Origin: Pseudobacteroides sp.
GTDB lineage: Bacteria; Bacillota; Clostridia; Acetivibrionales; DSM-2933
NCBI RefSeq assembly: GCF_036567765.1
Contig: NZ_DATCTU010000095.1
Location: 62,001 to 126,000, forward strand
Length of the DNA stretch: 64,000 nt
Direction of reading: 5' to 3'
In this document: positions 1 to 12,300 of the stretch, in pieces
Position numbering within the stretch: position 1 is the first letter of the stretch
Layout of the letters: each line of letters opens with the position of its first letter
Position numbers and translations under genes: made by a program
Notes under the pieces: generated by a model
What the model was told of the DNA's origin: nothing
Seen by the model: only the letters and a program-made list of their open reading frames with translations
Database searches by the model: none

Positions 1-326
1 ATCTGAACAGAATACATAAGTTCTGTCCTGTTAACAGAATTCCTTGAAGCATCGTCTGCAAGCCATACCAGTACATTGGTATTGTTTACCCGCTTTACTA
101 GCGGCTCAGAACCAGGATAAATGTTTGTCTGGAGTATTCCGTCACCTGAAGCGTTTCCTTTCCACTCCGACGGCAAATTGATATAATCACGGTCCGACAC
201 AACAAAATCATCTGTCGGCGTAATTGTATTTTCAGCAAATGCAATCAGGCCGGATGCCTGAATCGTAATCAGGCATCCAAGCAATATAGCATATAGTTTG
301 CTTCTTTTAGATATAAGTTTTCTCAT
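1..326 (-). CDS. Secreted protein, N-terminal part (runs off the window)
   Basis: An open frame read on the minus strand from an ATG at 326 stays open to the window edge. A strong ribosome site (GGGGGAG, 9 bases upstream) supports the start. The first ~30 residues are a basic start (MRKLISKRSK) followed by a hydrophobic stretch ending in a plausible signal-peptidase site (IAFAEN), so the protein is exported. The visible mature part (about 80 residues) contains no motif I recognise. It lies 48 bases downstream of the giant gene on the same strand, so the two are probably co-transcribed and may both act at the cell surface. Function unknown; most of the gene is outside the window. Confidence 0.7.
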   Translation of the reverse strand, partial: MRKLISKRSKLYAILLGCLITIQASGLIAFAENTITPTDDFVVSDRDYINLPSEWKGNASGDGILQTNIYPGSEPLVKRVNNTNVLVWLADDASRNSVNRTELMYSVQ

Positions 327-374
327 TATTTATTTCTCCCCCAAAAGATTAATACTATATTAAAAGTGATGAAT

Positions 375-3300
375 CTAGTTCAATGGCCATTCTTTTTCCT
401 TTAATGTAATCTTGCGTTCAAATATAAGTGCTTTAAGCGTTAAATTGAGTTTTGCAAATATAGCGGCCTGAACGTCTATCGTGTCTGGTGTATATATAAT
501 ATCAACCTTCGGACCGAACTGCCCGCTTAATGTAACCGAGGCAACCTTGGCAATTCCAACCCCTCCGCCTACTTCTATAGAACCTTCCAGCTTAAGCGTT
601 CCTTTTGGCGTTATTCGAAATGGTTTACTTCCATCAAGGTTCTCAATAGACAAGTTGCTTTCAAGCTGTCTGTATTCCACGCTGCCCTGTAGAGTTATAA
701 ATGCTACAATAGGCACACTACCTATAAAGAACTGCTGCTCATGAGTAAAATCTGCCTCTCCAAGAACCAGCACTCCCACGTCAACTTGTTTTATCTTTTT
801 AGGATCATCTTTAAGCCTGACCACCTCTGCATAAGCAAAGGCTCCAACACTGTAGTCCAGTGTGTTTGAATAGTTAAAGACTTTCTTGCCGAAAACCCTC
901 TGTAATTCTCTCCTCAAATCCTCCCAAGCTTTTGCTTTTTGATAAGCATCAGCCAATGCACCGGAACCATTTTCAAAAGTCTTCAAATCATCTCTGATTT
1001 GACCTTTTATATCACCAAAACCATTGCTTAACGCATCTTTGTCCAGCTCAATCCCGATAGCGTATTGATCCTTTATCTCATTTGAGCTATACTCAACATC
1101 TTTTTTATGCCAAGCCTTTAGGGGCCCTAATGAGCATGTTATTTCATCATCAAGAATTCCATAAGTATCAAAGGGCAGCTTTATGGGAGATGGTGGCGGA
1201 AGAAGCTCAGTATCTGCCTCTTCAGAAACTTGAGGAGGTTCTTCAAATTGCAGCATTACTTTAAACATTTGAGACCTTGAGCCATCAGCAGATTCTGCAA
1301 CGATATATACATCTTCTGCTAAGCTGTCAAATGTTTTTCCAAGTGCCGCTTCAAATATTCCGTCAGAGGAAGATATGCTTTTTGCTCCCTTAACAATATA
1401 TACATTTCCAGGCCTGTGTCCACGCCAGTTCACGTAAGTATGTATGCGGTACTGACTGCTGCTTCCCACTTCAATTCGTGTGGCAGAAAGGGATAAATCC
1501 TTTTTGTTGTAAGTTTCATCAAAAGCTGCAATGACATATGGTGCAGTTGTGCTTGTCTCTTTATCAAGAACTACAGTCATCATATCGCTGTAACCATCGT
1601 ATGATATATCCATTTCATAAGTATTGTATCCCTGAAGCTCAACCTTTAAGGTGTAATCGCCCCTTTCAGGTATGAATATACCAAAACCTGCAGTTTCAGG
1701 CCCTTCATACTGGTTTATCACCTTACAATTTCCGCTCACTACCTTATATGTATTACCATCCTTGTCTGTGAGAGAAATCTGTGCCCCGTTTAACAATGAG
1801 CCGTCTGATTTACTTACCACTGCAACCATGAAGAGATTCTTCTGTCCCGCATTCTCCATATACATTGAAGGAATAACCTCTTCAGCCTGGGTCTTGCTTG
1901 ACCATAAAAGCTTTATACCGCCTTCATTGCTGCCGGTTTGGTAATACTCAATACGTATTTTGGCACCTGGATAAGATATTTTAAATGAAGTCTCTCCATT
2001 GTTTGATATGGTATCCACAACCTTTAAATCTTCAACAAAAACCCTTACTCCCTGCTTTGAATCTACCCTGATCATATATTCTTCATTGTACTTTAAGTTT
2101 ATATTTCCTTCCCAAAGTACACTGTATTTTGAAGAGCTCATCCATGATTTAGGCTTACCGGAGCCCCAGCTAAAATCAATATTTCCGTCTATTGACTCTT
2201 CAAAGGAACCGCATAGCTTTTCATTATCAAAGTACCAACCTGAAAGACCGCTGCCTCTAGACCTCTGTATCGATGTAAACTCCCACTCAACAGCATCAGT
2301 TGATGCTATTACTTTTGTCTGGCTTAGGTCTAGGGGTCCTGACAGATCATCACTTGGAAGCAGCCAGAATTCATACCATTTGATCTCTCCTGCCTTGAGT
2401 TCAGGTATATTTATATCCAAATTCTGTCCTTCCTTGAAAGTGAAGTTAGTCCCTTCTTTAAGCTTAAATGAGACATTATACTGCGAAAAGCTTGCTTTAT
2501 TCATTATGCCCAGCCTTATAAGGTATGGGTCATCCTTATATCCTATATTCTCTGCCTCACAGTATATCTTCATCGCACTAAGCCCATAAACCTTAAGCTT
2601 ATCCTTTGCTACAAATCTCTTCTCTATAAGTGCATCAAAAGGCTGAAGTCTTGCACTAAAGTCCGCAGACAACGAATATTCGCCTATTTCATCTCCCCGA
2701 ATAATCCAAGATGCCTTTCCTTCTCCTCCACCCGGAATATTAACAGGTGTAAGATTTTGGTTGATTTCACCTTTTACAACAGTAAGTCCGTAAGGAGCAT
2801 TGAGCTTCGCTTTAGAGCCTTCCAGTACAAATTCCGCCCCTTGTGCAAGGTTTTGTACAGTGAGGTTTACCTGGAAAAACTCTTTAAGCATACTCATTTC
2901 GCCCGGTATTTCCATATATGAAACAGTTGGCGGAACTGATGGGTCTGGAGCCGGTATTACATTTACGTATACATATTTTCTTTTTGATGTTACACTGTCA
3001 TTTATGACATAAGTTGTATGTGTTAAACCTGTATTACCTATCTGTCCGTTGCCGTTGCATATAATCTTATATCCCAAATGGATTGTAAAACTATACACAT
3101 ATTGGTTTGCTGCTGACCTTACATCAATACCTGCTGCTTTTATTTCATCAAGCGTCATTCTTTTAAATGTAAGACTTCCATCTACAACTTCACCACGGTG
3201 CAGCTTCACTATAACATTGGCGTTCGTACCTGGTGTAATACTGATTTCACTCTTCGCAGGCTGATAACCGTTTTTGAATGCGTAGGCTGTAAAGCTGTTC

Positions 3301-6300
3301 TTTTGCTGAGCACTTATTAAAGGAACAAGTACTTCAGCAATACCGCTGCTATCTGCATCCAGACTCTTTTCGGTACCGTCAGGCAGCTTCACCACGATGT
3401 CAGCACCGCCTATGCCTGTACCTGTTGAGTCATCAACAACCTGTACCTTTACTGTGCTTGCATTTGCGTCATCCATGATATTTATTTTTTGTTCCGAGAA
3501 GCCTTTGTTTCCTGCCGAGTCATAAACAGTAAGCTTAACGGTATACTCGCCTGCTGTGCTGAAATTGTGGTAGGAAATAGCCTCTGTTGACTCTTCACCA
3601 TCTCCAAAGCTCCACAATACCTTTTCTATTTTGTGGTTATCCGAGGATCTGCTCGAATCAAATTTTACCAATGATTTTGTAGTAGCCTGGGTCTCAGCTT
3701 TAATTACTGCAACAGGATTTTCAGTATCATCTACTGTGGGTATCCCATAAGCTGTATTGCTTTTTGAAGCATTGAGATACTGATCAACAGCCTCAACCTT
3801 ATAATAGTATTTGGTTCCTGCTTGAACATCCAAATCCTCATATGATGTTTTTGTAGTTTTTGCTATTAACGAAAATCCTCCATCCGGATTTGTGCTCCTT
3901 AATACATGGTATCCGGCCATATCAGGTTCAGCGTTGGCACTCCATGTAAGCTCTACCTTCCAACCTCCTGCTTTGGCTGTCAATTCAGGTGCTTTTGGAG
4001 CCGCCAGGTTGAAACTATATGTTACCTTCAGTTCATCGCTTTCATAACCGTTTACATCTTTTGCTGTAAATACCACCTCATAATTTTCTTCGGTAAGTCC
4101 CTTTGAATCCCAATTAAATTCACATACATTGCTGTAATTATTTATACCGCTTACGGTTTTTACTAAAGTCCATTCCGTGGAACCTGCCAAACGATATTTC
4201 ATTGTAATACTTTCCAATAAATAGTTGTCTTCAGCAAGAACTCTTATCCTTGGATTAGCAGGCAGAACAGCATTATTGGCATATGAAACACTCAAAATCT
4301 GAGGTTTTTCGGTATCAGTAATTAGTTTTGCAGCCTGTGTTTGGTATGCTTCACTCTCATTACCCGATGAGTCTACTGCTGTTATTTTGTACCTGTAGCT
4401 TATGGAGCTCTGCAGATTCCTGTCCCTGATGTTTAGATACTGATAACCGCTTGCTATTTTCTCATAGGCTCCTCCGTCTTTAGATCTATATATATTGTAA
4501 TAGCTTAAATCTTCTTCAGTGCCCTTGTCCCATTTTAAATCAATGTATGAGGCACCAGTTGCTACCTCTACCCCTGTAGGTGTAGCCGGTGGGGTATGAT
4601 CGACTATATACTCATTTATAGGTACTCCATCAGATACATTTCCGCTCCCATCTTTTGCAATACAACGGATATATATTTTTCCTTCTTCAAGCTTCAATAT
4701 ATCATAATTGTATGAAACATAAGCATTTGATGCTGATGCAGTGAGAGCTACTATGTCTGTCCACTCTGCTCTGTCACGCGACACCTGGAATACGGCTGAT
4801 ACTACTTTTATGTTGTCGTATATGCTAGCTGAAAGGAGCAGTTTATCCTTATACCTCTTTGACACTGGTCCAAGGTAAGTTATGACAGGCTTGATATCAT
4901 CATCGGTAGTTGTTACCGATAGGGTCTCCGATACCTCACCCCTGTTTCCGTATTTATCATAGGCACAAACCCTGTATACAAAAGTAGTGTTGTTTAATAA
5001 TCCAAATAACTGGATTCCCCTCTGGGTGCTAACTGTACCTACAGTTTTAAAGCTTCCATCCTCATTTTGACACTCTACCTGGAAATATGAAAAATCATTG
5101 TCGGGAACATCATCCCAGTTTAAGGTTATGTTATTTGATGCAGGAATTGCCTTCAATCCCGTAACCTTTTGGGGTCCCTGACGGTCAATTACATAAGCCC
5201 TTACAGGAGTTCCGTCACTTTCATTTCCTGATGTGTCAACCGCTATTGCACGTATATATACATTTCCGTTCATAGTGGGAGTTGTCCAGCTAAAATTGGC
5301 GTTGCCGGTAGTATTAACTGTCCTTATGTCATTCCAGTTATCCGTCCCGTTTAACGAATACTGCAGCTTTATGCTTGATATCTGTACATTATCCTGTGCT
5401 CTTACTACTATATTGCAGTTTGATCCCATTACGGTATTGTTTGCCGGTTCTATGCCAAGAATAACAGGTGGTGTGGTTTCGGAACTTGCAATTGCACTTA
5501 TAACCCCTGTTGTATTGCTCTCAAGCCCAAGCTTGTCTACAGCAGATATCTTGTAGTAATACGTTTTTCCTATCTCAAGACCTGTGTCCTTAAAATTCAC
5601 ATTGCTTCTACCTGTTACTGTTCCTGCCAAACTCCACCTTGCACCCGCATCAACAGAACGGTAAACTCTATAGATGTTTGTATCAAGTTCAGGGCTGGCT
5701 TCCCACTTTAACTCTATACTGCCTTCCTTTGATACCGCTGTGAGATTAGTCGGTATAGATGGAGCTGACCTGTCCAAATCCAGTGTTACTATGGAACTGT
5801 CCGAATCCCTTCCCGCATCATAAACAGTATACCTTACCTTATAGCTTCCGCTTTCGGTAATTCCGGCATAATCCCAATTGATGCTGAACCATATATCATT
5901 GTAATTCCATGATGCTCCTGTACCAGAACCTATGCTTATCCAGTTGGTTCCATCCTTGGAATACTCAAAGGTTGCATACGCACCGGTATAGTTGAAGCTG
6001 TTTGTAATGCTAACTGTTAACTGATTACCTGTGCCACCTATGGTAGTTCCATCGGAAGGCGACACACTCTTTATATGAGGCATTACCGGCGTGCAGCTAA
6101 CCTCCAAAGACTTCTCAGATTTGTTTCCTGCATTGTCATATGCAGCCACTGAATATTTATATGTTGTATCCGGTACAAGCTCTTTATCGGTAAATTTATT
6201 GGTTGCCGATGTAGATATTAAAGCCCCATCCCTGTATATCTCATACCCCTTTACACTTACGTTGTCAGTGGATGCTGTCCATGTTAATGATATGGTGTGC

Positions 6301-9300
6301 CCTGTTCTAGATGCCAATGATAAATTAGCAGGTACGGTAGGCTTCTCTGTATCAACTACAGTATCTACTGTCTTTTCATTGCTTGCAACAGACAGGTTGC
6401 CTGCTGCATCATATGCTATTACATAATAAGTGTATGTAGAATCAGGAGTTAACCCTGCATCCTTATAGCTGTTTGTTGCAATAGTTTTTATCTTTGTATT
6501 ATTTCTGTAAATGTCATAAGCCGTTACACCGATATTATCCTCCGGCACTGTCCAGCTAAGGGAAATAGTTGTAGTTGTTTTATCTACAACCGTCAGCTCC
6601 GGTGCAGCAGGTGCCTGATTGTCAAATATCAATTCATTGCTGGCTTCTGAAATATTTCCAGCATTATCGTAGGCTTTAATTATATATTTGTAAGTTCCGG
6701 GCGGAAGTTCACTGTCTAAAAAGCTAAGACCGGTGGTAGTTTTTAGCTCTTCTCCGTTTCTAATTACCTTATATCCGATTACCTTTACATTATCTGTTGA
6801 TCCAACCCATGAAAGCAATACTGAATTTGGAGTTTTAGCTGCTGCTGTAAGGTTTTTAGGTGAAGTAGGTGCCGATATATCTGGTTCTGTTCTTACTTCT
6901 ATAATATTACTGTCTGCAGAAATATTTCTTACAATATCAAAGGCTGCAACCTTATATACGTAATGCGTATCGGGTATTAAATCTGTATCAAGGTAGTTTG
7001 ATTTTGCAGTACTAGATATAAGTTCCCCATTACGATATACATAGTAACCGGCAACCCCCACATTATCATTTGAAGGAGTCCATGTCAGTGACACCTTTGT
7101 TTCTGTCTTTGATGATGAAGATAAATCAATTACAGCTGTTGGAGGCTCTTTATCGTTTTCTTCTTCAAGAAGCTTATTCCATACAGGTGTCTTGTTGAAT
7201 GTGTATCCTATATCCATCTGTTTGTTAATGGATAATATGTTAAAACTTGAGCTGCCAGGGTTTTCAAAATATACATTTTGAAGTCCGCTGCCATTTAACA
7301 TAACTTTATGGGTTCCTGTTGCCTTAAAATTATTTCCGTAATACTGTACCCTTTGGGTAAAGTCACCTCTAACCTCCAGTACACCAGCTGTAAGATAGCC
7401 TTCGTGACCATAGTAGGTCTGGGTAAAGAAATTTCTTTTAACAAGCACATAATCGGCTTCATTGGTCATTTGAAAGCGTCCGTATGTGCCATAAGGTATG
7501 GAGTAATCTTTTTCAACTACTATCTGACCTCCGCTAACTACCACAGTTCCATTTTGGGTAAAACTGCCTGCTGTCCTTATTTCCCCACTGCTTAGGGTTA
7601 AGTTGCCTGATTGGGAGATACTGCCTCCCGCAATAAGCTTATGGCCTTTCAAATCGATTGTACCGTTTAGTACCATATCTTTTCCCGCATTCACATCATT
7701 GCTTAATATTGCATTGGCCGAGAAGCTTATAGACTTTTCAACATTAATTTTATATCCGTTTTGATTAAAATTGCCGTTATAAATATTTAAGCTCCCTTGA
7801 ATATTTAGATCCTTTTTTAGGGTTGTATTTCCTTCCATACTGAGGTTGTATGGCCAGCTTTCCCAGTTAATTGCTGCTGTTGAGCCAAGATATAGATTTT
7901 CACTGTCCACAAGAGTAGATTTTGTAAGTTTCACCTCTCCAGTTACTACCGTTTTTGTAGCAAACCTTAATCCCTGCAACGAGGTATTTGCAATCTCGAG
8001 AGTGCCTAGTGATGATTCTCCGTTTTCTGTGTTTTCAAAGGATATTGTCTGAAAGTTTTTACCGCTAAGCATCAAAGTATGGGTTCCTTCTGCTTTAAAG
8101 TTATCTGCAGCTATTTGTCTTTTTTGTGTAAAGTCTCCCTTTAAATTTATTACACCTGCTTTTAAGTAACCATTATGGCTGTATTGTGATTGAGTTATAA
8201 AGTTTCCTCCAATCTCAATATAATCAGAATCGTTTACCATCTTGAGAAATCCGTTACTATAGCTGAAACTTATTGTTCCATCCGCTGCTTTTGCTGCGGT
8301 TTGAATCCTATAATCCCCAGAAACAAATAGTTTACCGCCGTTTATATAAACCGTTCCTCCTGATTGCACAAGATTTCCCTTTACAGTAAGCGTATAACCA
8401 TTTAGATCAAGGACATCTTCAGCAAGATATAGATCTCCATCAATAGTCTCATCCTTTGTAAGCTTCCATCCCATTTTGTCTCCATTAGCAAAGGATACTC
8501 TGCAGCCGTTTCTTATAAACGTAACCGCTCTTAATGGAGTTGCAAATTTTACTCCCTGCTCTGAGCTATTTAGAAGCTCAAGAGTACTAAAACCTGATTC
8601 AGCTGCCTCAAAGCTAACTGTTTGTAAGCCTGCACCACTTAATATCACCTTGTGGGTTCCTGTTGCTTTAAAATTATACCTGTAGTAATGCACCCTTTGG
8701 GTAAAATCCCCTCTAACTTCTAAAACTCCCGCAGTCAAGTACCCGTCAAGATTGTAATACGACTGAGTAAAGAAATTGCCTCCAACCAGCAGATAGTCCT
8801 TTTGATTGGTCATCTGAAGGCGTCCATAGGATGGATATGGAAGCGTATAATTGCCTGCTACCGACATTTGTCCTCCACCTAAAACCACAGTTCCGGTCTG
8901 TGAGACATTTCCTCCTACTGTGACTTTCTGGCCATTAACATTAAAGGTATTGTTGTTAATGCTAAAATCCTTATTTACTGTTAATTCTGCTGTTAAGGTT
9001 ATACTAGCTGATATATTAAGGCTTTTCCCAACACTTATTTTAAATTTGTTCTGGTTGAAGGCCCCCGCATCTATAAACAAATCACCCGAAATATTTAAAT
9101 CCTTATTTAGCGTCCTGTTTTCTTCCATGCTTAAATCATAGGGCCATACATCCCAGTTTATAACTGCAGTTGCTCCAAGATAAAGGTTTCTGCTATCTGT
9201 AAGAAGTGCAGTTGTCTCTTTTAATTCTCCTGTAACATAAGTTTTTGTTAAAAACTTTACACCTTTTTCTGAGCTGTTTGTTATTTCCAAAATTCCAAAG

Positions 9301-12300
9301 CAAGAATATCCGCTTGCCGGAGAATCGAAGGAGACATTCTGCAAGCCTGCTCCCCTTAGAATTGTTTTATGGGTTACACCGGCTTTGAAGTTGTCATAGG
9401 CTATCTGCCTCTTTTGTACAAAATCCCCCAAAACCTCAAGAGTACCTGCTGCAAGCATTCCATTATGACTATACTGGGATTGGGTTATAAAGCTTCCCCC
9501 TACCGTAACATAGTCCGATTGATTTACCATTTTAAGGTATCCGTTTCCATAGCCATAAGTAATCGTGCCATCTGCAGCTTTTGCGGCAGTCTGCATCCTG
9601 TAATCGCCGGTTATCTCAAGCTGGCCTCCGTTTATATATATGGTTCCGCCGGACTGTATCAGGTTACCCTTTACAGTTAACTTATGACCGTTTAAGTCAA
9701 GGGTCTCTCCTGCAAGATATAGATCTCCCTCATAAGTTTCATCCTCCTCAAGCTTCCACCCTAGAACATCGCCATTGGTAAACGAAACCTTGCAGTCGTT
9801 TCTTATAAAAGTTACTGCATTTAATGGTGTTGCAAATCTTATTCCTTGTACAGAATTATTATTAAGCTCCAATATATTAAATCCCGACTCTGCCGCCTCC
9901 ATATAAACTGTCTGCAAGCCGGTTCCGCTCAAAATTACCTTATGTTTTCCTGTTGCCCTGAAATTATATCTATAGTAATGTACCCTTTCAGTAAAGTCCC
10001 CCTTAACCTCCAGCACCCCGGCAGTTAGGTAACTGTCATGGTTGTAATAGGCTTGTGTAAAGAAACTGCCCCCAACTAAAAGGTAGTCTTTCTCATTTGT
10101 CATTTGAATTCGTCCATAAGATGGGTATGGTAAAGTATAATTTCCTGCAACCAACATCTGCCCGCCTCCCATAACAAGAGTGCCTGACTGAGTAACATTC
10201 CCCCCTACAGTAACTTTTTGTCCTGCCAGGTTTAATGTGCTGCTTATGGATAAATCCTTACCAACTGTGACTTCACCGCTTAATGTAACATCGGATGATA
10301 AATTAAGGCTTTTCGCAATGCTTATCTTATATTTGTTTTGGTTAAAGCTGCCACCATTTATATAAAGATCCCCTGATATATTCAAATCCTTTTGAAGTGT
10401 CCGATTTTCTTCAAAGCAAAGGTCATAAGGCCATGTATCCCAGCTTATGACTGCAGCCCCTCCAAGATAAATATTCCGGCTGTCTGTTAAAGGTGTGGTT
10501 GTAGTTTTTGCTTCCACAGCTACTACAGTTTTTGTAACAAATTTGACTCCCTGCTGTGAGCTATTGGTTATTTCCAGTGTACCAAAGCAAGAATACTGGC
10601 TTGCAGGACTGTCAAAAGAAATATTCTGTAATGCTGTACCGCTTAATACAACCTTATGAGTTCCTCCCGCTTTAAAGTTGTCATAAGCAATCTGCCTTTT
10701 TTGGATAAAATCTCCTTTTATCTCAAGAATACCGGCAGTCAGCAAGCTGTTATGGCTATATTGTGATTGAGTTATAAAGCTTCCATTTACCTTTATATAG
10801 TCTTTCTCATTAACCATCTTAAGGTATCCGTTTCCATAGCTGTAGGAAACAGTTCCGTCGGTAGCTTTTGCAGCGGTCTGCATTCTATAATCGCCTTCTA
10901 TGGTTAGCTGTCCCCCATTTATAAATAAAGTACCGCCGGACTGAATAATATTGCCTTTAACCAACAGATTATAACCGTTTAAATCAAGGGTTTCACCTGC
11001 TAAGTACAGGTCTCCTTCATATGTTTCATCCTTTTCCAACTTCCAACCTAGAATATCACCATTGGTAAACGAAATTTTGCATCCGTTTCTTATTAGTGTG
11101 GTAACATTTGGTGGGGTTACAAATTTTACTCCCTGGTCAGAGTAATTTTTAATTTCCAGTGTAGAAAAGCCTGATTCCGCAGCCTCAAAGCTTACTGTCT
11201 GCAATCCGGTGCCGCTTAATACAACCTTGTGGCTCCCAGTGGCTTTAAAATTATATCTATAGTAATGTACCTTCTGTGTAAAATCTCCCTTTACCTCCAG
11301 AATTCCTGCCGTTAAATAACCATCATGACTGTAATAGGTCTGTGTAAAGAAGCTGCCTTCTACCAAAAGATAATCCTTTTCATTTGTCATTTGGAGCCTG
11401 CCGTATGACGGGTATGGCACTGTATAGTTTCCCGCTGCCGACATCTGTCCACCGCCGACTATAAGGGTGCCTGACTGTGAAACATTCCCCCCAACATTAA
11501 CCTTTTGCCCATTCAAATTAAGGGTACTGTTTATTGTAAGATCCTTTCCGACTGAAACACTGCCGCTTAATGTTACATCAGATGATATACTGAGGCTTTT
11601 TCCTATACTTACCTTGTAATTGTTCTGATTGAAAGTTCCTCCGTTAATATAAAAGTCACCTGATATAGCCAAATCTTTATTAAGTGTCCTATTCTCCTCA
11701 ATGCTTAAGTCATAAGGCCAAGTATCCCATACAATTGAAGCAGTGGATGCCAGATAAATATTCCTGCTGTCAGTAAGTGGTGTTGTAGTTGTTTTTATCT
11801 CTCCTGCTATAACTGTTTTAGTTCCAAAACTCACACCAGCTGCTGAGCTATTTATGATTTCCAATGTTCCAAAACATGAATATTGGCTGGAAGAACTGTC
11901 AAATGCCACGTTTTGCTTGTTTGAACCACTCAGTATTATTTTATGGGATTTTCCAGCTTTAAAATTATCATTAGCTACCTGCCTTTTTTGAATAAAGTCA
12001 CCCTTTACCTCAAGCGTTCCGGCTGTCAACATACCGCTATGACTATATTGGGACTGGGTTATAAAACTTCCCTCCACTTTAACATAGTCAATATCATTTA
12101 CCATCTTAAGGTATCCGTTTCCATAGCTATAGGAGATCACACCATTACCTGCTTTGGAAGCTGTTTGCATCCTGTAATCCCCTGTAACGGTAAGCTGACC
12201 TCCGTTAATGTATACAGTGCCGCCTGATTGAATAAGGCTGCCGTTTACAGTTAGTCTATGTCCGTTTAAATCCAGAGTTTCTCCTGCCAGATAAAGATCT